Shown here piece after piece: positions 43,452 through 50,271 of a stretch of 51,288 bases of DNA. The position numbers and the translations under genes were made by a program. Position 1 is the first letter of the stretch. Every line of letters begins with the position of its first letter. The notes beneath the pieces were generated by a model, which ran no database searches, was not told the DNA's origin, and saw only the letters and a list, made by a program, of their open reading frames with translations. The DNA is from an uncultured Eubacteriales bacterium (GTDB taxonomy: Bacteria > Bacillota > Clostridia > Peptostreptococcales > Anaerovoracaceae), in assembly GCA_900318105.1 (NCBI GenBank), contig ONJG01000027.1, positions 1-51,288 on the forward strand. Direction: 5' to 3'.

Positions 43452-45227
43452 ATGATAATTGCTGAAGGAGTAAAGCATCAATATGATGTGTGGCAGGGTG
43501 ATGAGAAGTTCAAAAGAACTGCCCTTGACGGAGTGGATCTGAATGTGGCCCGTGGCGAATTCCTGGTCATACTCGGTGCGAATGGATCGGGCAAATCCAC
43601 GCTTGCCAAGCATCTGAATGTGTTGCTCCTGCCTGATGAGGGAAATGTCCTCGTGGGCGGAATGAACACACGTGACGAAAGCAAACTGTGGGATATAAGG
43701 ACCACGGTCGGCATGGTGTTTCAGAATCCGGACAATCAGATAATCGGCACGAGTGTCGAGGAAGATGCTGCATTCGGTCCGGAAAATAAGAATATCGAAT
43801 CTGCTGAGATTCAGAAGAAAGTGACCAACAGCCTCGCGGCTGTTGGTTTGCTTTCAAAAAGGAAATCATCACCTTATAAACTCTCGGGCGGACAAAAACA
43901 GCGCGTGGCTGTGGCCGGAGTACTGGCGGGGGACTCGGACTGCATAGTGTTCGATGAGCCGACAGCCATGCTCGATCCGGTATCCAGAAGAGAGGTAATG
44001 GATATTATCCGGAGCCTCCATGAGGCAGGGAAGACCATTATCCTGATAACGCATCATACGGATGAGGCTGCCTCTGCCGACAGAATCATTCTGATGGACA
44101 GAGGCAGGGTGGCAGCATTCGGTACACCGCAGGAAATCTTTTCAAAGCCGGAGCTGCTCAGGAGCGTAGGCATGGAGCTTCCGCCTGTAGCGGAGCTTTC
44201 GGAAAAACTAAAGGCGGAGAAAGTAATCGACGCAGGAGAAACCCTGCTCACAAAGGAAGATCTGGTTCGCCGGATACTCGAGAAGAAAAACAGCGGCGTA
44301 TCAATAAAAAGAGAAAGATCAGATGATGCTGATCTGAATAAAGAAGCAGCTTCGGATGCGGATGTCATCCTTGAACTGCGCGATCTCAAATACACCTATG
44401 CCAGAGGTACGGTCAACGAGATGGAAGCGCTGAAAGGGGTCTCGCTTTGTATACATGAAGGCGAATGCATCGGCCTTATCGGGCCATCAGGGGCAGGCAA
44501 AAGCACCCTGGCCAAGAACCTCAACGGCCTCCTCAAAGCAGAGTCGGGTGATGTGCTCTACAGAGGAGAGAGCATATACAGGAAAGGATTCAGACTCAGC
44601 AGCCTGCGAAAGGATGTGGGACTGGTCTTTCAGAATTCCGACATGCAGCTTTTCTGCAAGACGGTGCTGGATGATGTCGCCTTCGGTCCGCGCAGGATGG
44701 GCATGAGTGATGAAGAGGCGTTTGCCTCAGCCCGTGAGGCTCTTTTGCTTGTCGGCATAGGAGAGGAGTACTGGAGCTCAGGCCCGGTGGATTTGTCCGG
44801 AGGACAGAAGAAACGGGTTGCCCTGGCCGGCGTGCTTTCCATGAAACCATCGGTGCTGGTGCTCGATGAGCCTGCTGCCGGTCTCGATCCCGGGATGAAA
44901 GCGGAAATATTCGGAATCATAGACAGAATAAGAAGAGAAAAGGGAACGGCGGTCATACTTGTGTCCCACGAAATGGAGGACGTCGCCCGGTATTCGGACC
45001 GCGTGATGCTGCTCTCGGACGGGACTGTTAAACTGTCCGGGACTCCGAGGGAACTGTTCGGCAGGGTAGAGGAATTAAGAGCAAGCGGAGCGGATGTGCC
45101 CGCTGTGACAGATGTAATGTATGAACTCGATCAGGCGGGATTGGGCTTTGATTCGCTTGAGGTTGAAACGGATGCTGCGGCACGCGCAATAGCAAAAGCC
45201 ATCGCTGCAGGAGGTGAAAAGCGATGA
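43452..45227 (+). CDS. ecfA: ECF transporter energy-coupling ATPases, two-domain fusion
   Basis: A 591-residue fusion of two ABC ATPases corresponding to EcfA and EcfA'. Walker A GANGSGKST is at 42-50 and the second, GPSGAGKST, near 345. Signatures are LSGGQKQR and LSGGQKKR, Walker B sites IVFDEPTAMLDP and LVLDEPAAGLDP. A charged linker spans about 250-305. A short C-terminal extension after about 530 has no recognised domain. The stop overlaps the ecfT start by four bases. Confidence 0.95.
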   Translation: MIIAEGVKHQYDVWQGDEKFKRTALDGVDLNVARGEFLVILGANGSGKSTLAKHLNVLLLPDEGNVLVGGMNTRDESKLWDIRTTVGMVFQNPDNQIIGTSVEEDAAFGPENKNIESAEIQKKVTNSLAAVGLLSKRKSSPYKLSGGQKQRVAVAGVLAGDSDCIVFDEPTAMLDPVSRREVMDIIRSLHEAGKTIILITHHTDEAASADRIILMDRGRVAAFGTPQEIFSKPELLRSVGMELPPVAELSEKLKAEKVIDAGETLLTKEDLVRRILEKKNSGVSIKRERSDDADLNKEAASDADVILELRDLKYTYARGTVNEMEALKGVSLCIHEGECIGLIGPSGAGKSTLAKNLNGLLKAESGDVLYRGESIYRKGFRLSSLRKDVGLVFQNSDMQLFCKTVLDDVAFGPRRMGMSDEEAFASAREALLLVGIGEEYWSSGPVDLSGGQKKRVALAGVLSMKPSVLVLDEPAAGLDPGMKAEIFGIIDRIRREKGTAVILVSHEMEDVARYSDRVMLLSDGTVKLSGTPRELFGRVEELRASGADVPAVTDVMYELDQAGLGFDSLEVETDAAARAIAKAIAAGGEKR

Positions 45228-46027
45228 GAGATATAACAATCGGCCAGTACTATCCTGCAGACTCACTTGTGCACAGTCTCGATCCGAGGACCAAGCTCAT
45301 GGCGGTGCTTTTATATATAGTGGGGCTTTTTCTCGTAAAGAATCCGCTCTGGTATATTCCGTTCCTGATAATAACACTGACCGAGTTTCGAATGGCCAAA
45401 GTGCCCTTTAATTATTTTCTCAAGGGACTCAGGCCGATAATCATATTGTTGCTGTTTACCTTTGTGTTCAGAACCCTGGCGACGCCGGGTGATGTTATGG
45501 CGAGTTTCTGGATTTTCGAGATAACCAGGGAGGGACTGCACAAAGGCATCCAGCTCGCAAGCAGGATAGCCCTGATGATAGTGGAGGCATCCCTGCTGTC
45601 ATATACCACAACTCCAAAGGAGATGGCCGACGGGCTTGCCGAGGCTTTCAGACCTTTTAAAAAAATCGGGCTCCCTGTGGATGAGATGTCCGTTATGGTT
45701 ATGATCGCTTTCAGGTTCATACCGGTTATGCTCGAAGAAGCTGGAGAACTGATGGATGCTCAGGCATCGCGCGGAGTGGAGTTTGAGAACTGCTCTGTGT
45801 TTACAAAAACGAAGAATATATTTTCCCTGCTGATGCCGCTCTTTGTGGGCTCGATAGAAAGATCTGCGGATCTGGCCATGGCCATGGAAGCCAGGGGATA
45901 CAGCCCGGGCAGGGAGCGTTCCAAAATGTTCCCGCTCAAGTATTCACCAAAAGACAGGTATGTTTACATATTCAGCATACTGCTGCTTATTCTCTCTGTT
46001 ATTGGAAGGGTATCCGGAATACTTTAA
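45224..46027 (+). CDS. ecfT: ECF transporter transmembrane component
   Basis: A 267-residue EcfT protein. HSLDPRTKLMAVLLYIVGLF near residue 13 is the typical N-terminal motif, followed by four to five helices. The two coupling motifs with alanine-arginine-glycine are DAQASRGVEF near 180 and AMEARGYSPG near 220, which contact the ATPases. The gene is dedicated to this operon, so the module may serve only the CD3073-like S component or be shared. Confidence 0.94.
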   Translation: MRDITIGQYYPADSLVHSLDPRTKLMAVLLYIVGLFLVKNPLWYIPFLIITLTEFRMAKVPFNYFLKGLRPIIILLLFTFVFRTLATPGDVMASFWIFEITREGLHKGIQLASRIALMIVEASLLSYTTTPKEMADGLAEAFRPFKKIGLPVDEMSVMVMIAFRFIPVMLEEAGELMDAQASRGVEFENCSVFTKTKNIFSLLMPLFVGSIERSADLAMAMEARGYSPGRERSKMFPLKYSPKDRYVYIFSILLLILSVIGRVSGIL

Positions 46028-46028
46028 G

Positions 46029-46055
46029 CCGACGACTCAGGCGTCGGTTTTTTAT
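46029..46055 (+). terminator. Terminator of the ECF operon
   Basis: CCGACG and CGTCGG form a stem around ACTCAGG and are followed by TTTTTTATTT, two bases after the stop codon. Confidence 0.9.
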
Positions 46056-46084
46056 TTGCGCGCAGATGCGGTTACGAGTAATAT
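46056..46084 (+). promoter_or_regulatory. Promoter for a leaderless mRNA
   Basis: TTGCGC at 46056-46061 and TAATAT at 46079-46084 are exactly 17 bp apart. The expected start site coincides with the ATG at 46091, and no ribosome binding site is present. Confidence 0.55.
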
Positions 46085-46090
46085 TTACAT

Positions 46091-46867
46091 ATGAAGGGTA
46101 AGAGAGGATTAAAGCTAACATATGTGGGAGTATGGCACTTCACAAGGCTGGCCTACAGGTCGGCGCTTTTCGTGCTGCTTCTGATAGGATATATAAGATA
46201 CAGATTCATGTACGGAGAGCCTCTCATGCTCAGAATAGAGAGGATGCCCGTAATAATATATGTCACATGGGCGGTCTTTGTAATTGAGATGATAGCGAGG
46301 TTCTTTCCTTCGAAATACGAGAGCCCCGGATGCCAGAAGCAGTTCGCCCAGAATTACATCAAGACGGGAAATACCGAAATTGAGATACCCGACAACAACG
46401 CGACCTTCCTGGTTGCGCTGATATGGATAGTGTTCAATGGATTCTTTGGCTGGCTTCACATGCTCGGAATCCTGGACGACGGAGCGATGGTGCTGCTCTG
46501 CAGCGCATTTTCCGTCTGCGACATGATCTGCATACTCTTCTTCTGTCCGTTCCAGTCGTGGTTCCTCAAGAACAAATGCTGCGCGGCATGCAGGATATAC
46601 AACTGGGACTATGCGATGATGTTCACACCGCTGTTCTTCGTTTCCAAGACATATACCTGGAGCCTGCTGCTTCTTTCGGTGGCGCTTCTTATCAGATGGG
46701 AGATTACATTTTACAGACATCCCGAGAGGTTTTCGGAAAATACCAACGCGTACCTCAGGTGCGAGAACTGCACAGAGAAGCTCTGCGGGCACAAGAAACA
46801 GCTGCACAGTCTGTGGAAGCAGGTGGAGAAATATACAAAGGAAAGGGTAAGACGGCTTGAGAATTAG
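46091..46867 (+). CDS. Conserved membrane protein with cysteine-pair motifs
   Basis: A 258-residue protein with about six membrane segments (near 22-38, 52-70, 105-125, 128-152, 172-190 and 192-205). Cysteines occur in two clusters: KNKCCAACRIYNWD near residue 159 and RCENCTEKLCGHK near 223, which look like metal or disulfide sites. I cannot name the family. It seems to be translated from a leaderless transcript. The broken ABC exporter starts 23 bp downstream, so it may once have been its partner. Confidence 0.75.
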   Translation: MKGKRGLKLTYVGVWHFTRLAYRSALFVLLLIGYIRYRFMYGEPLMLRIERMPVIIYVTWAVFVIEMIARFFPSKYESPGCQKQFAQNYIKTGNTEIEIPDNNATFLVALIWIVFNGFFGWLHMLGILDDGAMVLLCSAFSVCDMICILFFCPFQSWFLKNKCCAACRIYNWDYAMMFTPLFFVSKTYTWSLLLLSVALLIRWEITFYRHPERFSENTNAYLRCENCTEKLCGHKKQLHSLWKQVEKYTKERVRRLEN

Positions 46868-46890
46868 CCGGTCTTCTGAAAGGGGATACA

Positions 46891-47345
46891 ATGGCAGGAC
46901 CGGGACCCGGACGCATGGGTATGGGGCCGAGAGGTTTCCTGACGGACGAAGAAAAACAGAATATGCCCAAAGTGACAAAGGCTCTGCTCGGCAGGATATG
47001 ACACGGAGGTCGGAAACCGCGGCCTCAAGTTGTCGGGCGGAGAAAAGCAGAGGCTTTCGCTTGCAAGGGTCATACTCAAGGATCCGAAGATACTCATACT
47101 CGACGAGGCAACTTCGGCTCTCGATTCAATATCCGAGAGCTCAATACAGGATGCGCTTGAGGTCATGATGAAGGGCAGGACGAGCATAGTCATAGCCCAC
47201 AGGCTTTCCACGATACTCAAGGCGGACAGGATACTTGTCGTCAAGGGAGGCGTTATAGCCGAGCAGGGAACCCACGAGGAATTACTTGAAATGAACGGAA
47301 CCTATAAGGAACTTTACGAAACGCAGTTCAGGCAGGCCATAGAAA
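46891..47345 (+). pseudogene. ABC exporter with large internal deletion
   Basis: The gene begins like a MsbA/LmrA-type heterodimeric exporter: AGGGG site, then glycine/proline-rich start and [20 protein letters not shown]. After 36 codons it stops at TGA (46999). Another frame then continues at once with the second half of the ATPase domain: [31 protein letters not shown] and IAHRLSTI. The whole membrane domain and Walker A, roughly 450 codons, are missing. The joint GGATAT fits both expected parent sequences (R-I-F and G-Y-D codons), suggesting deletion across a short repeat with loss of frame. Confidence 0.82.
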
Positions 47346-47869
47346 GCGAGACCTTCAGAAAGGCGGACAGCAGCGACATACCCGCAATAGAGAAGATATA
47401 CGATCACACCCATGATGAAGAGGAGGCGGGTCATACAACCACCGGCTGGAAGAGGGGGATATACCCGACCCTGCACACCGCAGAGGATTCACTTGCCCGT
47501 GACGATATGTATGTGGCCGAGATCGACGGAAAAGTAATTGCCACAGGGATCATCAATCAGGAGCAGGTGGACGTGTATGCGGACTGCGACTGGAAGTACA
47601 AGGCGCCGGATGACAAGGTCGCGGTGCTCCATACCCTGGCCGTAGACCCAGATACGAGGGGCAAGGGCATAGGACCGTCGTTTGTAAAGTTCTATGAACA
47701 GCTCGCCAGGGACTGGGGATGCGAGGTGCTTAGGATCGATACCAATGCAACAAATGAGAGGGCCCGGGCGATGTACAAAAAACTGGGCTACATTGAGACG
47801 GATATCGTGCCCACCACATTCAACGGCATCAAGGACATTAATCTCGTGCTGATGGAAAAGAAGTTATAG
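47030..47869 (+). CDS. GNAT acetyltransferase fused to the tail of an ABC ATPase
   Basis: One open frame of about 280 codons, first possible start TTG at 47030. Residues 1-100 are the ABC exporter remnant (signature, Walker B, D-loop, H-loop). From about residue 104 ([19 protein letters not shown]) a full GNAT domain follows, with the acetyl-CoA loop RGKGIG near 207 and [15 protein letters not shown] near 240. No stop or start separates them. In the intact ancestor the exporter and GNAT were probably one protein. An active GNAT could now come only from an internal start; no strong ribosome binding site is obvious. Substrate unknown. Confidence 0.7.
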   Translation: MSGGEKQRLSLARVILKDPKILILDEATSALDSISESSIQDALEVMMKGRTSIVIAHRLSTILKADRILVVKGGVIAEQGTHEELLEMNGTYKELYETQFRQAIESETFRKADSSDIPAIEKIYDHTHDEEEAGHTTTGWKRGIYPTLHTAEDSLARDDMYVAEIDGKVIATGIINQEQVDVYADCDWKYKAPDDKVAVLHTLAVDPDTRGKGIGPSFVKFYEQLARDWGCEVLRIDTNATNERARAMYKKLGYIETDIVPTTFNGIKDINLVLMEKKL

Positions 47870-47897
47870 TCTGTGCTTAAATATACAGGAGCCTTTG

Positions 47898-48620
47898 ATG
47901 TCTGAATCTTATCGAGTTGACACAATCATATATAACCGGCTTTGTGAAATGCAGGATGAGACTTATAGGAGCTTTCAGGCGTCGCTGATACCTGAGCTTA
48001 AAGCCGAAAGAATGATAGGTGTACGCACGCCTGAACTTCGGTCATATGCAAAGGAACTTTTGAAATCGGGGGACTATACAGAATTCATAAGCACTCTGCC
48101 ACATGAATACTTCGATGAGATGCAGCTTCATGCATTTATCATTTCAGAACTTAAGGACTTTGAGCAGTGCATGTCAGAGGTCGAAAGATTCCTGCCGCAT
48201 GTTGACAACTGGGCTACATGCGACCAGCTTTCCCCAAAGATATTCGGAAAGAAGAAAAGCGGCAGACTCGTTTACAGCGACAGCTTGCTTGAAAGAATCA
48301 ATAAGTGGATTGAATCCGACCACACATACACGGTCAGATTCGGCATAAAGATGCTGATGCAGCATTATCTGGATGACGAATTTGATGTCTCATATATGGA
48401 CAGAGTTGCAGCCATAAGATCGGATGAGTATTACATCAATATGATGATAGCCTGGTACTTTGCGACTGCTCTTGCAAAGAAGTGGGATGAGTCCCAGGCA
48501 GTGCTGAAGGAATGCAGGCTTGATAAATGGACTCATAACAAAGCCATACAAAAAGCGATTGAAAGCCGCAGAATAGAAGATGAACAAAAAGCATTTCTCA
48601 GGACCCTTAAAAGGAAATGA
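47898..48620 (+). CDS. AlkD-like DNA alkylation repair protein
   Basis: A 240-residue HEAT-repeat protein of the AlkD/AlkC family. The catalytic region DNWATCDQL (Trp105, Asp109) matches the conserved tryptophan and aspartate of AlkD, and the arginine in YTVRFGIKML near 143 fits the third residue. AlkD removes 3- and 7-alkyl purines without base flipping. The start at 47898 follows CAGGAGCC. It is the last gene before an 840-bp gap. Confidence 0.92.
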   Translation: MSESYRVDTIIYNRLCEMQDETYRSFQASLIPELKAERMIGVRTPELRSYAKELLKSGDYTEFISTLPHEYFDEMQLHAFIISELKDFEQCMSEVERFLPHVDNWATCDQLSPKIFGKKKSGRLVYSDSLLERINKWIESDHTYTVRFGIKMLMQHYLDDEFDVSYMDRVAAIRSDEYYINMMIAWYFATALAKKWDESQAVLKECRLDKWTHNKAIQKAIESRRIEDEQKAFLRTLKRK

Positions 48621-48667
48621 GACGGGCCTCAACAATCAGCATACAAGTGCGCAATTGTGATTATTGC

Positions 48668-48693
48668 ATGCAGGCTTCAAGCCTGCACTTTTT
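48668..48693 (+). terminator. Terminator after the AlkD-like gene
   Basis: TGCAGGCTT and AAGCCTGCA form a 9-bp stem with a 2-base loop, followed by CTTTTTG. Confidence 0.85.
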
Positions 48694-48723
48694 GTGGAAG
48701 GATATAAGCTATATGACTCAGCC

Positions 48724-48859
48724 GTGCAGTTATGGACAATCGACGCAGCGCCATGGATAAGCACATGGACTGTTTATTGCGAAAAAGAAAAACAGCCCAC
48801 ATGCTTATCCACAGCACTGCAGGAGCCCTGCGACTATGTCGATTGTCCACAGCCTGCAC
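48724..48859. repeat. Long imperfect palindrome A with DnaA-box-like motifs
   Basis: The two ends are complementary over about 50 bp per arm: GTGCAG, TGGACAATCGAC (12 exact), TGGATAAGCA (10 exact) and CTGTTT occur in the same order in the left arm and in the complement of the right arm, with a 14-base insertion in the right arm. The right arm contains a perfect TTATCCACA at 48805 and TTGTCCACA at 48842. Short frames across it are not convincing genes. Confidence 0.75.
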
Positions 48860-49009
48860 AGCTGCTGCTACGGGCCCAAAATAAAAAGAAGAATCAAGAT
48901 TAAAGAAAAAACCATATTATCCGGGATGTTATCGGAGCGGAGAAAAGCTCTTCGAGTGACAATAAGTATCACATTGTTTTATTGTTCTATATCAAAAATG
49001 TCGTAGCAG

Positions 49010-49157
49010 GGGCTGTGGATTATGTGGGTAAGCGCACCTGCCATCAGGGGGGCGGTGTATAAGTCTGTGGACAGACAGAGAAAAAGACGCAAGTCATAGC
49101 ATAGTCTGTCCATGGACTTATGCATGGCTCCGCGCTTATCCACGTAATCCATGGCCC
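49010..49157. repeat. Long imperfect palindrome B with DnaA-box-like motifs
   Basis: A second palindrome made of similar words. Left arm and complement of the right arm share GGGC, TGGATTA, GTGG, TAAGCGC, TAAGTC, TGGACAGAC in order, around a loop near 49080-49100. TTATCCACG is at 49136 and the complement of TTACCCACA at 49022. Between the palindromes (48860-49009) I see only AT-rich sequence. Confidence 0.75.
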
Positions 49158-49217
49158 GGCAGATAGGCATCCGCGCACTACATGATTGCCACGACTCAAA
49201 GAGGAGTTTCAGACTGA

Positions 49218-49258
49218 AACCTACATTTATTACAATTAAGAGAAAGAATATGTAGGTT
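49218..49258. promoter_or_regulatory. Inverted-repeat pair 1 (AACCTACAT / ATGTAGGTT)
   Basis: AACCTACAT at 49218-49226 and its exact complement at 49250-49258, separated by 23 bp (32 bp start to start, about three helical turns). Confidence 0.7.
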
Positions 49259-49332
49259 TTGGTGCCCAAATGGGCATAAATAGTGCGAAAATACGGGAGA
49301 ATTCAGCAGATTGGCTCATTGGAGGCGCCTAT

Positions 49333-49373
49333 AACCTACATAGTTACTGTATAAATTGAGATTTATGTAGGTT
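49333..49373. promoter_or_regulatory. Inverted-repeat pair 2 (AACCTACAT / ATGTAGGTT)
   Basis: The same two 9-mers with the identical 23-bp spacer, 115 bp downstream of pair 1, although the spacer sequence differs. It lies just upstream of the -35 region of the nuclease-like gene, so it is a good operator candidate. Confidence 0.7.
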
Positions 49374-49400
49374 GCGCGATAAAACTCCCGTTTGTCGGTG

Positions 49401-49406
49401 TATAAT
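49401..49406 (+). promoter_or_regulatory. -10 box of the nuclease-like gene
   Basis: Consensus TATAAT with no good -35 at 17 bp; pair 2 of the inverted repeats ends 27 bp before it. An AAGAGAGG ribosome binding site follows at 49448. Confidence 0.5.
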
Positions 49407-49461
49407 ATGGGAATAAAAGAAAAGTCCGGGAATCAACACTTGTAAAAAAGAGAGGCGCAAC

Positions 49462-50253
49462 ATGATAATACTTAATGACATCCAGCGAATGCTGCAAATC
49501 CTTTCAGACCTACAAACCGATTTAGAGGAAGAGTCAAAAAACTTTCCTGAGGGCAATTTGTATTGCTACAATAGCAGAGGAACCAGAAACTATTGTGAAA
49601 GAATTCCAAAGGGCGGAAACAGAAAGAAGGAAAGACGCATAGGAGTAGGAAGAGATGTCCATAGATTACATATGCTTGTGCGTAAAGAGTATGTAAAGAG
49701 AGCTATTCCGTTAATCAAAAAGAATGTAGAGATCTGCAAAGATTTTCTCGACAGATATAACTGTGTGGATGAAAACTCTGTGATGAATTCATTTGTGCAG
49801 AGGTTTCCCGAGCTTGCTACACTGATATATAATGATGATATTAATGAAGAATGGGAGAATGATTATTCTCGGGACAAAACGCTCCATGCTGAAGATCTGA
49901 AGTCTCTGTCGGCTGACGGTACGGAAATGAGATCGCTTGGTGAGATTATCATAAGCAGTAGATTAAAGCACTATGGAATTCCATATAGATATGAAGCAGA
50001 GATTGGGCATCCCGATATTTCATATGTTCCGGACTTTACTATCAAGCGCCCAAGGGATGGTAAAATAATTTATTGGGAACATCTGGGCAAAGTAAACGAC
50101 GAAGACTATTTAAAAAAGAACAAGACAAAATTCGATGTGTATGAAATGTTTGGGATTGTGCCATGGGATAATCTTATTATTTCATACAGTCAGGCGAATG
50201 GCGGAATCAATGAGAAACTAATAGATTCGCTTATACAAGGGTGGCTGATGTAG
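49462..50253 (+). CDS. Putative PD-(D/E)xK-type nuclease-fold protein
   Basis: A 263-residue protein. The N-terminal half is helical, with a coiled-coil-like start and a basic patch KGGNRKKERRIG near residue 50. The C-terminal half has the order expected for a restriction-endonuclease-like core: Glu161 (SLGEII), Tyr-Arg-Tyr-Glu near 175-178, Pro-Asp at 190-191 (YVPDFTI), then WEHLG with Glu206. The usual lysine of ExK is not in place, and Lys210 is nearby. Related sequences with a WEH-G motif occur in accessory regions and helicase-linked nucleases. The gene is clearly more AT-rich than its neighbours, which suggests recent acquisition. Function unproven; defence is one possibility. Confidence 0.7.
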   Translation: MIILNDIQRMLQILSDLQTDLEEESKNFPEGNLYCYNSRGTRNYCERIPKGGNRKKERRIGVGRDVHRLHMLVRKEYVKRAIPLIKKNVEICKDFLDRYNCVDENSVMNSFVQRFPELATLIYNDDINEEWENDYSRDKTLHAEDLKSLSADGTEMRSLGEIIISSRLKHYGIPYRYEAEIGHPDISYVPDFTIKRPRDGKIIYWEHLGKVNDEDYLKKNKTKFDVYEMFGIVPWDNLIISYSQANGGINEKLIDSLIQGWLM

Positions 50254-50271
50254 CAGCATAAATATAGAAAT

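Noticed and set aside
46999..47001. TGA in the ABC exporter read as selenocysteine, prompted by yedF
   Set aside because: The frame after the TGA does not continue the exporter; the ATPase part resumes in another frame, which fits a deletion.
48664..48903. Short frames of 60-80 codons across palindrome A on both strands
   Set aside because: They arise from the palindrome, have no ribosome binding site and no conserved motif.
48721..49157. Chromosomal replication origin, because of the TTATCCACA words
   Set aside because: dnaA, dnaN or other origin genes are absent, boxes are few and lie inside palindromes, and there is no clear AT-rich unwinding region with repeats. A DnaA-binding role alone remains open.
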